From contig NZ_BMHP01000001.1 in assembly GCF_014641075.1 (NCBI RefSeq), forward strand, positions 186,001-250,000: a DNA stretch of 64,000 bases, written 5' to 3'. Shown here one piece after another: positions 44,782 to 52,962 of this stretch. Under the pieces are notes generated by a model. The model was not told where the DNA came from. It searched no databases and saw nothing but the letters and a program-made list of their open reading frames with translations. Both the position numbers and the translations under genes were made by a program. Within the stretch, counting starts at the first letter, position 1. Each line of letters opens with the position of its first letter. The stretch comes from Paenibacillus nasutitermitis (GTDB lineage Bacteria > Bacillota > Bacilli > Paenibacillales > Paenibacillaceae).

Positions 44782-45180
44782 TTATTTGGAAGCAGGGGCT
44801 GGCTGGAACATCTCAAGAAACTCGCCATCAGGGCCATAAAAGAAAAAGTAGCGGGCCCCATTTGGCAGTGTCGTGATTTCGGTGTCTTTAAGCGGAACAC
44901 CTAGCGCCCTGATACGGACAAATTCCGCTTCGACATCATCGACGGTAAACGCTGTATGGTGGGTCCGGCCTTCAGCGGCCAGCTCCCCGTCATAGCCTTC
45001 GACCAGCTCAAGCTCGGATTCATGAGCGTCAGCTCCCGCAAGGAAGGCTAGGCGGATAACTCCGTTGGTATGGGTCATAGTGTACAAATGCTTCAATCCG
45101 ACAACTTCCGTATAAAAAGGGATGGAACGGTCAAGGTCTTGAACCATAATTCCGACATGCTCCAATTTTCGTACTGCCAT
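44782..45180 (-). CDS. VOC-family (glyoxalase-like) protein
   Basis: Protein of 132 residues with the paired beta-alpha-beta-beta-beta units of the vicinal-oxygen-chelate fold: KLEHVGIMVQDLDRSIPFY, HHTAFTVDDVEAEFVRIRALG, and FFYGPDGEFLEMFQ. The likely metal ligands are His and Glu (EHVGI, ELELVEG, HHTAF, EFLEMF). Lactoylglutathione lyase-like by length, though substrates in this superfamily are diverse, and low-GC Gram-positives use bacillithiol. The ATG follows GGAGG. Confidence 0.85.
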   Translation of the reverse strand: MAVRKLEHVGIMVQDLDRSIPFYTEVVGLKHLYTMTHTNGVIRLAFLAGADAHESELELVEGYDGELAAEGRTHHTAFTVDDVEAEFVRIRALGVPLKDTEITTLPNGARYFFFYGPDGEFLEMFQPAPASK

Positions 45181-45241
45181 AGTGGTGGGCCTCCTTATTA
45201 TAGAACCGCTTTATTATAAGAACCGAAGGATCAGAAGACAT

Positions 45242-45835
45242 TCAGGTCCGGCTGGTCTTCTTCTCCACCGCAAGCAGAAAAGGGGCCGCCGGTTTTTGCG
45301 GCATCCGGTAAAGAACGGCTTGTCCCTCAACGGAAGGCAGTTCAGCTGCCCATTCTTCCACTGCGGCCGCTTCGCTGTCTCCTCCCGGGTGGCCGGGATA
45401 GAGGACTACAGTAAGGATACCGCCGGTCCGAAGCAAGTCAAGCGATGCCTCCAGAGCGGCAAGTGTGGATGACGTTTCGGTAATGATCGACGCATCCGCG
45501 CCGGGACCTGGAAGATAGCCCAGGTTAAACATGACCGCGGCCAGCCTGTTCCGGTGAGCCTGCCCGATATATGCAGCCATTCCGGCATGGCTCCCATGGA
45601 TCAGATGGAGCTCCGGGAGCCGTTCATGAGGAACCGACGCCAGACGCTGACGGGTGCGCTTAAGTGCCTGCTCCTGAATATCAAAGGCGTACACACATCC
45701 GCGCCGGCCGGTACGTTCGGCAAGAAACAAAGTATCATTGCCGTTGCCGCATGTTCCGTCAATGGCCGTATCGCCGGGAGAGAGGCGCTCGGCAACCAGC
45801 TTGTGAGCCATGCCAAGCACAGATAGAAATCCCAT
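45242..45835 (-). CDS. ytqB: Class I SAM-dependent methyltransferase (YtqB family)
   Basis: Putative rRNA/tRNA methyltransferase of 197 residues. The SAM-binding motif is AIDGTCGNGNDTLFLAE, followed by VYAFDIQEQAL and VMFNLGYLPG, which replaces the usual DPPY and is typical of YtqB. YtqB homologues have been tied to tRNA wobble-uridine mnm5-type modification (MnmM). It lies seven bases after ytqA, the same neighbour pair as in other Bacillales, so the two are one operon. Confidence 0.85.
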   Translation of the reverse strand: MGFLSVLGMAHKLVAERLSPGDTAIDGTCGNGNDTLFLAERTGRRGCVYAFDIQEQALKRTRQRLASVPHERLPELHLIHGSHAGMAAYIGQAHRNRLAAVMFNLGYLPGPGADASIITETSSTLAALEASLDLLRTGGILTVVLYPGHPGGDSEAAAVEEWAAELPSVEGQAVLYRMPQKPAAPFLLAVEKKTSRT

Positions 45836-45842
45836 TCTCCTT

Positions 45843-46808
45843 CTATGCCTCCCACAACCGGCCCTGCCATGTATTTCGGCGGCTGAGCTCCTGGTCGATC
45901 GCGTTGAGCACTTCCCATTTCTTCAGGCTCCACATGGGGCCGATAAGCAGATCGCGCGGCGCATCGCCGGTCAGACGATGAACAATCATCTGGGGGGGAA
46001 GAAACTCCAGCGTATCCGCGATCAAACCAATATATTCATCCTGATCGAGAAAACGCAGCAGGCCGGCTTCATACTGGCGGACCATAGGTGTCTTGCGCAT
46101 CAAATGAAGCAGGTGGATCTTGATGCCCTGTACATCCATAGCGGCGACAGCCCTGCCCGTATCCAGCATCATCTCATGCGTTTCCTGGGGCAGACCGTAA
46201 ATGATATGTGCGCATACCCGTATGCCGCGTTTCCGCAAACGTTGGACGGCATCCAGATAGCATGCCGTATCATGGGCGCGGTTGATCAGTGCAGAGGTGG
46301 ACTCATGAACCGTCTGGAGGCCCATTTCAACCCACAGATAGGTTCGTTCATTCAGCTCCGCCAGATAGTCTACGACATCGTCGGGAAGGCAATCCGGACG
46401 AGTTGCAATCGACAAACCGACGACTCCAGGCTGGCAAAGAATTGCTTCATAATATTCGCGAAGCTCTTCGACAGGAGCGTAGGTATTGGTGTAGGCCTGA
46501 AAATAACCGATATAACGGGCATCGGGCCATTTCTGATGCTGCAGGTCCCGAATGGTATTGAACTGCGTAACCAGATCATTCCGGCGGCTGCCGGCAAAAT
46601 CCCCCGAGCCGCGTGCGCTGCAGAAGGTGCAGCCGCCGGCAGCGATGGAGCCGTCGCGGTTGGGGCAGGTGAAGCCTGCATCCAGCATGACCTTAAACAC
46701 CTTGCCTCCGAATTGTCCGCGCATTTCATAGTTCCAGGTATGGAACCGTTTGTCCGCCCACAATGTTGGTTTGGCGGCGGTAGTGTCAATCTGCTTGATA
46801 GCTTGCAT
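45843..46808 (-). CDS. ytqA: Radical SAM protein of the YtqA/TIGR01212 family
   Basis: Radical SAM enzyme of 321 residues. The iron-sulfur Cys cluster lies in AGFTCPNRDGSIAAGGCTFC, with the usual extended spacing of this family. GYFQAYTNTYAPVEELREYY, YLWVEMGLQTVHESTSALIN and RVCAHIIYGLPQETHEMM follow. YtqA proteins (YhcC in E. coli) have recently been linked to tRNA modification together with partners; the exact chemistry is not readable here. Its stop codon is almost adjacent to the ytqB start. Confidence 0.9.
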   Translation of the reverse strand: MQAIKQIDTTAAKPTLWADKRFHTWNYEMRGQFGGKVFKVMLDAGFTCPNRDGSIAAGGCTFCSARGSGDFAGSRRNDLVTQFNTIRDLQHQKWPDARYIGYFQAYTNTYAPVEELREYYEAILCQPGVVGLSIATRPDCLPDDVVDYLAELNERTYLWVEMGLQTVHESTSALINRAHDTACYLDAVQRLRKRGIRVCAHIIYGLPQETHEMMLDTGRAVAAMDVQGIKIHLLHLMRKTPMVRQYEAGLLRFLDQDEYIGLIADTLEFLPPQMIVHRLTGDAPRDLLIGPMWSLKKWEVLNAIDQELSRRNTWQGRLWEA

Positions 46809-47161
46809 TTTTTGTTCTCCTCATGCCTGCAGAGGCTGTTCATTCATTCTTTTCATTAGGGAACAGCACCTGCAAGCCGTCATGGCTTACTCCCCCAATT
46901 GTATCGAAATTTTCAGCGGAACGCTACGCCGCAACCGTTATTGAATAAACATCCCGTGTTTGCCGGTGGCGGGAACTCTTCGCTGGCTGGAAATAAAACA
47001 GTGGAATTTCACTGAAAAAGCTTGCTGTACCTTACATATAGTGTTATATTAAAAGTGCGGAAAATCAACATTTTCATTAATTTTATCCTCACTACAATCA
47101 CTTGTCATAGCTTGTCGGTTTTCTGGAAATCGTATTGACTAAAACCGTGAGGTGATTCTGG
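46809..47161. other. Intergenic region with a promoter for the small protein
   Basis: A good promoter lies at 47022-47050: TTGCTG, 17 bases, TATATT. An imperfect palindrome CAGTGGAATTTCACTG lies just upstream (47000-47015) and could be an operator. The rest shows no gene. Confidence 0.6.
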
Positions 47162-47359
47162 ATGAATACGCAAGTGAAAATTCCCCAAGGGGATGAGAAG
47201 ATTACCGTTCAATTAACCCGCAAAGAAATGATGGCTTTGGCTGGCATTCGTTTTCATGGCAATCACAATATTGAAGTTTCCGCACGCAAAAAACTAAACG
47301 AAGCTTTGGTGGAAACGTATGAATCCGACAATGTTCAGCCGCGTCAGATCATTAATTAA
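47162..47359 (+). CDS. Small conserved-looking protein of unknown function
   Basis: Acidic/basic mixed protein of 65 residues (VKIPQGDEKITVQLTRKEMM, ALAGIRFHGNHNIEVSARKK). No signal peptide, membrane helix or known motif. The ATG follows GAGGTGATT, a clear promoter lies 110 bases upstream, and a proper terminator lies downstream, so the gene is probably real. I do not recognise its family. Confidence 0.7.
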   Translation: MNTQVKIPQGDEKITVQLTRKEMMALAGIRFHGNHNIEVSARKKLNEALVETYESDNVQPRQIIN

Positions 47360-47401
47360 ATCCCCATAGTCCACTTAAAACTTTGATTATCATTTTTCAA
47401 T

Positions 47402-47445
47402 AAAGCCGGGCGGCGTTTATGACGCCAGCGGCTTTTTGTTTTTTA
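47402..47445 (+). terminator. Terminator after the 65-residue gene
   Basis: AAAGCC-GG...CC-GGCTTTTT with an inner GGCGT/ACGCC stem, followed by TTTTTGTTTTTT. Confidence 0.85.
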
Positions 47446-47567
47446 GCCGCGTTTTTTTTGGACCTCGGTTGATTCCTGGTCGCTCTCTGCTCTTTACAAG
47501 CGTGCCGTTGCTTTGGCACAATAAGGACGGACAAGGGCTAATGAGATATTGGAGGAATGAAACAACT

Positions 47568-48350
47568 ATGCGTCTTAGAGGAAGAAAAGGAATACGCGAA
47601 AGCTTGGAAGCGCAGCCGGAACTGGTGGTTCTTGAGGCGCAGCCTCATAAAGGACGCTGGCATGAACTATTCGGCAACGACCATCCCATTTATGTGGAGC
47701 TTGGCATGGGGAAGGGCCGGTTTATTACCGATATGAGCGTCCGCAATCCCGATATCAATTATATCGGCATCGATATGTATGATGAACTGATTCGCCGTGC
47801 AAGCGACAAGGCACGTGTCGCCTGGGCGGAAACAAGCGAAGAGAATCCATGCAACCTGGCGCTCGTGCTCGCGAATATCGAGACCATTGAAGAGATCTTC
47901 GCACCAGGGGAAATCCAGCGCATTCATTTGAATTTCAGCGATCCCTGGCCGAAAAGCAAACATGCACGCAGAAGATTGACCCACTCGCGTTTTGTAGCGA
48001 AATATATCGAAATTCTTAATGAATGGGGAGAAATTCACTTTAAAACGGATTCCGAGTCCCTTTTTGAATTTTCACTGAACAGCTTTGCGGATATGGAGCT
48101 TCCTATGCGCAATATTTCTTTGAACCTGCATAAGGACGGATTGCGCGATGACCTTGTCCTGACGGAATATGAAGCCAAGTTTGTCGATCGCGGCAATCCG
48201 ATTTACCGGTTGGAGGCCATCATAGGCAAAAACTCGCTTGCTGAGCATCGCGAAACCAAGCGGCATGCTCAATTGAAGGACCAGGTAGTGCAGACAAGCA
48301 TTGAGGTTGCCGAGCCCAATACGGCGCCTGCCACCACATCCGAAGGATAA
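47568..48350 (+). CDS. trmB: tRNA (guanine-N7-)-methyltransferase
   Basis: SAM-dependent enzyme of 260 residues making m7G46 in tRNA. ATG 47568 gives the normal N-terminus (RLRGRKGIRESLEAQPELV); GGAGG lies 12 bases upstream, and ATG 47541 is an alternative. Motifs: YVELGMGKGRFITDMS for SAM, IRIHLNFSDPWPKSKHARRR (here IQRIHLNFSDPWPKSKHARR) for catalysis, then LTEYEAKF. The C-terminus has an extra tail of about 35 residues after the conserved end (from IGKNSLAEHRETKRH). The final 82 bases overlap the 3' end of the convergent PAP2 gene. Confidence 0.92.
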   Translation: MRLRGRKGIRESLEAQPELVVLEAQPHKGRWHELFGNDHPIYVELGMGKGRFITDMSVRNPDINYIGIDMYDELIRRASDKARVAWAETSEENPCNLALVLANIETIEEIFAPGEIQRIHLNFSDPWPKSKHARRRLTHSRFVAKYIEILNEWGEIHFKTDSESLFEFSLNSFADMELPMRNISLNLHKDGLRDDLVLTEYEAKFVDRGNPIYRLEAIIGKNSLAEHRETKRHAQLKDQVVQTSIEVAEPNTAPATTSEG

Positions 48351-48826
48351 TGCAGCCCCAGATACATTCGCGACCATGCCACGGATATGCCAAGGATGAG
48401 AGCGGCCGGCAGCAGCAGAGGCAGCAGGGCGGCGTCTGCTGCCAGCCAGGGGATCAGCCAGGCGAATATCGCAGTCGTGTGCCCGGAAGGAAAGGAAGAA
48501 TCACACAAGGGCTTTAGAACCGTATTGACTTTAGGCAAAGCCTGATGCGGTCTCAGCCGCCTGAATTTCCGCTTCACGACCGCGACCGGAATATGGCTGA
48601 TTGCGACGGCGGCTGTAGCTTGCCACCCTGCGGTTCGCCAAGGGTCAGGCGCGAGCAGTGCGCAAAGAAGCGCACTGCTCAGTGTAAATGTGGCTCCGCC
48701 TGTATGCGTAATGGTATTCAGCCATCTTCCCAGCCATCTTTTTAACCCCCGATGGGAAGGTCCGCGGTTCACCCACATAAAGATCCGCCGCTCATTGGAT
48801 TGCAGCCAAGAAACGACCCGGCTCAT
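48269..48826 (-). CDS. PAP2-family phosphatase, membrane
   Basis: Polytopic phosphatase of 185 residues, of the type that dephosphorylates undecaprenyl pyrophosphate or lipid phosphates. The start is the ATG behind GGAGGTATGCTCG. The three PAP2 motifs are present: KRKFRRLRPHQALP (KxxxxxxRP), FPSGHTTAIFAW (PSGH), and WSRMYLGLHYPSDVVAGAV (SRx5Hx3D). Hydrophobic helices flank them. The end of the gene overlaps trmB on the other strand by 82 bases, so part of the last helix and the TrmB tail are coded by the same DNA. Confidence 0.9.
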   Translation of the reverse strand: MSRVVSWLQSNERRIFMWVNRGPSHRGLKRWLGRWLNTITHTGGATFTLSSALLCALLAPDPWRTAGWQATAAVAISHIPVAVVKRKFRRLRPHQALPKVNTVLKPLCDSSFPSGHTTAIFAWLIPWLAADAALLPLLLPAALILGISVAWSRMYLGLHYPSDVVAGAVLGSATSMLVCTTWSFN

Positions 48827-49509
48827 CGAGCATACCTCCTTTTTTTCAATGGAGTCGAAAATCTGCATCTATTACAGTTTACAATGAAATTGTATGTACA
48901 GTATCAATCAAGAAATTTGTTAATACCTATTTAACCACATATAGGATATACGAATTGCGTGGGGCTGGAGTTGCAGCCGATTGTGCCCGATAGCAGGCGT
49001 TTTCTGTTGAGAAAGCGCCTATTTTGCATGAAATGCCGGATTTAAAAGTAATTTGACCGAAATTTTCCGTTTTACAATCGGCATAGGATGGTTAAGATGT
49101 TATGGAGATAGAAGTTCTGGAATGGAATCTGCCCCTCAAGGATTGGAATAATGAGGATCCGTTTCCATCAAGTTCATCATTCCGTCACAATGCCAGCTTG
49201 GTTGATGAAACTTTTACATCCGTTTTTTCGTTAAGTAGTTAGGCGAACGATTATGATTTTTTCGTAAAATGCATGAAAAAAAGGGTGTAGCATCAGAAAA
49301 ACAGGGTTTAAGCTTGCTGGAAGGACCATGTAAGCCTTTTTCTAAGCTAAAAGGACCGAAAAAAGGACATTTACGCTTTTGACAAAAAGGAAATTAGTGT
49401 GGAAAATCATTATGGCTGCGGAAAACAAACAAATAGAACCGCATCGATGAATCAACACACGCACCAAAACCAGAGAGAATATGAAAAATGGGGTCTCAAG
49501 GGGGCAGTA
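48827..49509. other. Long intergenic region with hairpin and short repeats
   Basis: Contains a hairpin with a 10-base stem (AGGCGTTTTC/GAAAGCGCCT, 48994-49020) followed by ATTTTGC, preceded by a promoter-like stretch (TTGTTA, then TATAGG near 48935), so a small RNA is possible. An open frame of 46 codons at 49102-49242 has no convincing ribosome binding site. Two imperfect direct repeats, AAGGACCATGTAAGCC (49321) and AAGGACATTTACGC (49363), stand just before the glycosyltransferase gene. Confidence 0.5.
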
Positions 49510-50754
49510 ATGGTTATGGTCAATTCACTTTTAATTTTTTTCCAAATCTTTTTGGCGTTCGTCGGTGTTTATCAATTCACCATTTCGCTGTTCGGAATCG
49601 TTCGCAAAAGAAGGCATCTGCAGCACAAACCACAAAAATCATTTGCCGTGCTCGTCGCAGCCCATAATGAGGAGCAGGTTGTGGGCGCATTAATCGAAAA
49701 CCTTAAAAATCTTGATTATCCGAAAGAACTTTACGATATTTTTGTCATTTGCGACAACTGCACGGACGGCACGGCTGAAATTGCACGCAGCTATGGCGTA
49801 CATGCATGCGAGCGCCAGAACCCGCATTTGCGCGGCAAGGGTCACGCGATCGAGTGGATGCTGAAGGAGCTTTGGGGCATGCAGCGGCAATACGATGCCA
49901 TCGTCATGTTCGACGCCGACAATCTGGTCGGCAATGACTTCCTGCTCCACATGAACAATGATCTTTGCGAAGGCAAGCAGGTGATACAAGGTTACCTGGA
50001 TACGAAGAATCCGTCCGATTCCTGGGTTACTGCTTCTTATGCGATTACCTACTGGTATTGCAACCGTTTGTGGCAGCTTTCGCGCCGCAATCTGAATATG
50101 GCCAACTTCCTTGGCGGCACGGGGATGTGTTTTGAAGCCGGCCTCTTGAAAGAAATGGGCTGGGGTGCGACAAGTCTGGTGGAGGATTTGGAATTCTCCA
50201 TGCGCTGCGTAAAACGCGGCATACATCCGGTACTAAATTACGATGCCAAAGTTTACGATGAGAAGCCGCTTACGTTCAAGGCTTCATCGCGTCAGCGCTT
50301 GCGCTGGATGCAGGGGCATTTTACCGTGGCCCGGCATTATTTCTTCCCGCTGCTCTGGGCAAGCATCAAGGAACGCAATTTCGTCAAATTCGACGCCGCA
50401 CTTTACTCCATATCCGTGTACAGTACCTTTATCGGTTTCGTGGCGACGGCGATCCTTTGGATTGATAATATTATTCCCGCCCAAAATGCTTTTACTTCGA
50501 TTTATTTTTATCTGCCGCTCTGGCTGCCGATCGTTGCCATTTCGCTGACTGCGGTTATGTTCCCGCTGGTCATGTTGCTCGAAGGAATCAAATCCGGCAA
50601 GATGTATGCGCACTTGTTGTCCATGATCGTATTCCAGCTTTCATGGCTGCCGATTACGTTCTATGCCTTCTTTACGCAAAACAACAAACAGTGGAGCCAT
50701 ACCCAGCATACACGGGTGCTTCGGCTGGAAGAAGTGCAAAGCAAGCAGATATAA
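49510..50754 (+). CDS. Membrane glycosyltransferase family 2
   Basis: Processive-type GT2 glycosyltransferase of 414 residues. An N-terminal membrane helix (SLLIFFQIFLAFVGVYQF) precedes the GT-A domain: FAVLVAAHNEEQVVGALIEN, DIFVICDNCTDGT, VMFDADNLVG with the metal-binding DxD, SLVEDLEFSMR, and QRLRWMQGH of the Q(Q/R)xRW motif. Two or more membrane helices form the C-terminus. The motifs resemble hyaluronan/cellulose synthase-like enzymes making an exported polysaccharide. The ATG at 49510 has AAGGGGG six bases before it. A GTG at 49399 with AAAAGGAA is an alternative and would add 37 residues. Confidence 0.88.
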   Translation: MVMVNSLLIFFQIFLAFVGVYQFTISLFGIVRKRRHLQHKPQKSFAVLVAAHNEEQVVGALIENLKNLDYPKELYDIFVICDNCTDGTAEIARSYGVHACERQNPHLRGKGHAIEWMLKELWGMQRQYDAIVMFDADNLVGNDFLLHMNNDLCEGKQVIQGYLDTKNPSDSWVTASYAITYWYCNRLWQLSRRNLNMANFLGGTGMCFEAGLLKEMGWGATSLVEDLEFSMRCVKRGIHPVLNYDAKVYDEKPLTFKASSRQRLRWMQGHFTVARHYFFPLLWASIKERNFVKFDAALYSISVYSTFIGFVATAILWIDNIIPAQNAFTSIYFYLPLWLPIVAISLTAVMFPLVMLLEGIKSGKMYAHLLSMIVFQLSWLPITFYAFFTQNNKQWSHTQHTRVLRLEEVQSKQI

Positions 50755-50799
50755 GTCGTGTCCCAATTTGATAGTTGACATCAAAGCGATAGACATGAT

Positions 50800-50990
50800 A
50801 TATTAATTTGGTGACGCAGGCATGTATCGCGTTAACGCAAAAGCAGAAGCACCCGCTTCTCACCTGTTCGGCAGTCGGCCGGCTGGTTCGCGATCGATGA
50901 TTGAAATAGGCTTCGCCGTTTAAGGCGATGATTGAATGCCTACAATCTTGGTTAATGGAATGCGGGTCCGTGCGGATCCGCATTTTTTAT
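50800..50990 (+). promoter_or_regulatory. L20-type autoregulatory leader of infC-rpmI-rplT with terminator
   Basis: The leader carries a small stem AGAAGC-ACCC-GCTTCT (50845-50860) followed by CACC, the look of the L20-binding leader known for this operon in Bacillales. It ends in an 11-base stem AATGCGGGTCC/GGATCCGCATT (50959-50984) with a TTTTTTATTTT tail. Excess ribosomal protein L20 would favour termination here. Class assignment is by position and general form. Confidence 0.7.
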
Positions 50991-51029
50991 TTTGCTTCAA
51001 CGATTCGCAAAATTTGGAGGTGGCAGGCT

Positions 51030-51545
51030 ATTAGCAGGGAACATCAAATCAACGATGAGATTCGAGCCCGCGAAGTACGTGTAGTAGGTGCGGATGGCGA
51101 ACAAATCGGAATTAAATTATTTCGTGAAGCGTTGCAGATGGCAATCGATGCAAACCTTGATCTTGTGAACATTGCACCTACGGCGAAACCGCCAGTATGC
51201 CGCATCATGGATTATGGCAAGTTCCGCTATGAAACGCAGAAGAAAGAGAAGGAAGCCCGCAAGAACCAGAAGATTGTGGATACCAAAGAAGTATGGTTCC
51301 GTGCCAACATCGACGAGAACGATTACCAGACTAAATTCCGCAATGTAGTGAAATTTCTGGGTGAAGGCGATAAAGTGAAATGTTCCGTCCGCTTCCGCGG
51401 CCGTGAAATTACGCATGCATCCGTTGGTCAGAAGATTCTTGACCGGCTGGCGAAGGAAGTTGCCGATCTGTGTGTCATGGAACGTATGCCGAAGCTGGAA
51501 GGCCGCAGCATGATCATGATATTGGCGCCCAAAACAACCAACTAA
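51030..51545 (+). CDS. infC: Translation initiation factor IF-3, AUU start codon
   Basis: Initiation factor of 171 residues that binds the 30S subunit and checks the start codon. N-terminal part REHQINDEIRAREVRVVGAD and C-terminal VKFLGEGDKVKCSVRFRGRE are canonical. The reading frame has no ATG, GTG or TTG near the expected N-terminus. ATT at 51030, nine bases after GGAGGTGG, gives the exact usual start (M)SREHQIND. AUU initiation is the classical self-control device of infC: low IF-3 permits use of the poor codon. The gene is first in an operon with rpmI and rplT. Confidence 0.92.
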   Translation: MSREHQINDEIRAREVRVVGADGEQIGIKLFREALQMAIDANLDLVNIAPTAKPPVCRIMDYGKFRYETQKKEKEARKNQKIVDTKEVWFRANIDENDYQTKFRNVVKFLGEGDKVKCSVRFRGREITHASVGQKILDRLAKEVADLCVMERMPKLEGRSMIMILAPKTTN

Positions 51546-51572
51546 CGCATAATCAATGAGGAGGATCACCAC

Positions 51573-51773
51573 ATGCCTAAAATGAAAACACACAGCAGTC
51601 TGAAAGACCGCTTCAAAATTACCGGTACCGGTAAAGTTAAACGCTTCAAAGCGTTCCGCAATCATTTGCTCTCCGGCAAGTCCGCTCGTCAAAAGCGCGT
51701 ATTGGCAACACAGCCGCTGATGGCTGCAGGCGATGTTCGCCGCTTGAAGCAAGGCCTTGGAAATTTGAAATAG
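51573..51773 (+). CDS. rpmI: 50S ribosomal protein L35
   Basis: Basic protein of 66 residues with the L35 pattern PKMKTHSSLKDRFKITGTGK and RNHLLSGKSARQKRVL. It sits 27 bases after infC and starts at ATG behind GAGGAGG. Confidence 0.96.
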   Translation: MPKMKTHSSLKDRFKITGTGKVKRFKAFRNHLLSGKSARQKRVLATQPLMAAGDVRRLKQGLGNLK

Positions 51774-51871
51774 CACATAAACGCGGATTCAAAAAATTCA
51801 TGAACATGGACTTTTTGGCATCCTCATAGCAGCAAACATAAGCATAACCAACATTCGGGAGGTTTCTATTC

Positions 51872-52231
51872 ATGGCAAGAGTTAAAGGCGGATTCGTCCG
51901 CGCACGTCGTCGTAAACGGATTTTGAAGCTGGCTAAAGGCTATTTCGGTTCCAAGCATCGCCTGTTTAAAACAGCGAAAGAGCAAGTAATGAAATCGCTG
52001 ATTTACGCATACCGCGACCGTCGCCGCAACAAACGCGATTTCCGCAGACTGTGGATCGTTCGTATCAATGCAGCAGCTCGTTTGAACGGCCTGTCCTACA
52101 GCAAATTCATGTTCGGCTTGAAGCAAGCCGGCGTGGAAGTGAACCGCAAAATGCTTGCTGACCTTGCGGTCAATGACATTAATGCGTTCAACTCGCTTGC
52201 AGGTATCGCAAAAGAGAAAGTAAATGCCTAG
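51872..52231 (+). CDS. rplT: 50S ribosomal protein L20
   Basis: Highly basic protein of 119 residues, canonical for L20 ([58 protein letters not shown]). Besides its role in early 50S assembly it represses its own operon through the leader upstream of infC. The ATG follows GGGAGG. A terminator closes the operon. Confidence 0.97.
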   Translation: MARVKGGFVRARRRKRILKLAKGYFGSKHRLFKTAKEQVMKSLIYAYRDRRRNKRDFRRLWIVRINAAARLNGLSYSKFMFGLKQAGVEVNRKMLADLAVNDINAFNSLAGIAKEKVNA

Positions 52232-52259
52232 CATTTGCATATAGAAGTGTTACAAAAAG

Positions 52260-52288
52260 AGCCATCCGTGTGCGGAAGGGCTTTTTTT
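52260..52288 (+). terminator. Terminator of the infC operon
   Basis: AGCCATCCG/CGGAAGGGCT stem followed by seven T. Confidence 0.88.
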
Positions 52289-52563
52289 CTTATTTCATGG
52301 CTTTCATAAAGTTTCCATGTACTTTAAATATCTATAGAGACAGGTACAATGAGGATGCCGCAAAAGGCGTCTTCTTTTTTTATTGAGACCGCAGTCAGCC
52401 TATCTTTAAGAGGCTATGGACAACGGTACAATCGGCAGCCGCTCATCCCGAATAAGCTGTACAGGGTAACTAAGCGAAGGTTTCGTAAGGGGGGACAGCC
52501 TGCCCATCAACCCCGGGAAACCCGCAGCAAAGGTTCGAATGACATGTACAGGAGGGATTGCGC
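52289..52563. other. Intergenic region with a second hairpin terminator
   Basis: A second hairpin (GAGGATGCC/GGCGTCTTC, 52351-52374) with seven T stands about 60 bases after the rplT terminator and has a promoter-like AT stretch just before it, so a very short transcript is possible. The remainder up to 52563 has no recognisable gene. Confidence 0.5.
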
Positions 52564-52929
52564 ATGCAACGCGTCTCCAAAGATCAGGCACGTAAGCTTA
52601 TTGGCAAAACAATCTATGCGGTTCGCAGGGACGGATCCGTGCGGACGGGCAAGCTCGTCCGTGTTCATGAGAATAAGCTTTATTTGCGTCCGGCAGGCAA
52701 AGGAAAAGGAAAAGGCAAATCTGTTAGAACCAAAGCCATATTGCCGCTCGTACTTTTTGATTTGCTGGCCATTGGTACACTTCCGTTTGCCGGCGGATTC
52801 GGTCCCGGATTCGGTTCCGGGTTTGGACCAGGGTTTGGGCCAGGCTATGGTCCCGGACCGGTATACGGCCCTGGATATGGTGGAGGTTACGGAAATCCAT
52901 GCTGCCCGCCAGGTTTCAAAAACTACTAG
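52564..52929 (+). CDS. Glycine-rich FGPG-repeat protein, possibly spore- or surface-associated
   Basis: Protein of 121 residues with the ATG after AGGAGGG. The first half is basic (VSKDQARKLIGKTIYAVRRD, GKGKGKGKSVRTKA). A hydrophobic segment (LPLVLFDLLAIGTLPFAGG) follows, and then tandem Gly-Phe/Tyr-Pro repeats (GFGPGFGSGFGPGFGPGYG and GYGGGYG) ending in CCPPGFKNY. The composition resembles spore-coat and exosporium-type Gly-rich proteins of Bacillales. Tyr and Cys could cross-link. Function is not known. The terminal part is a short-period repeat in DNA and may vary in length between strains. Confidence 0.75.
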   Translation: MQRVSKDQARKLIGKTIYAVRRDGSVRTGKLVRVHENKLYLRPAGKGKGKGKSVRTKAILPLVLFDLLAIGTLPFAGGFGPGFGSGFGPGFGPGYGPGPVYGPGYGGGYGNPCCPPGFKNY

Positions 52930-52962
52930 GCCGAGTTTGTTAATTGACGGGGTACGTGTTTT

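Noticed and set aside
45810-46859. 349-codon open frame opposite ytqA
   Set aside because: ytqA on the minus strand has the full radical SAM motif and operon context; this frame has neither start site nor domain.
49102-49242. 46-codon open frame upstream of the glycosyltransferase
   Set aside because: No convincing ribosome binding site and no recognisable sequence; kept only as a note in the gap description.
52795-52915. CRISPR-like repeats in the Gly-rich gene
   Set aside because: The repeats are short in-frame Gly-Phe-Pro codon repeats without unique spacers.
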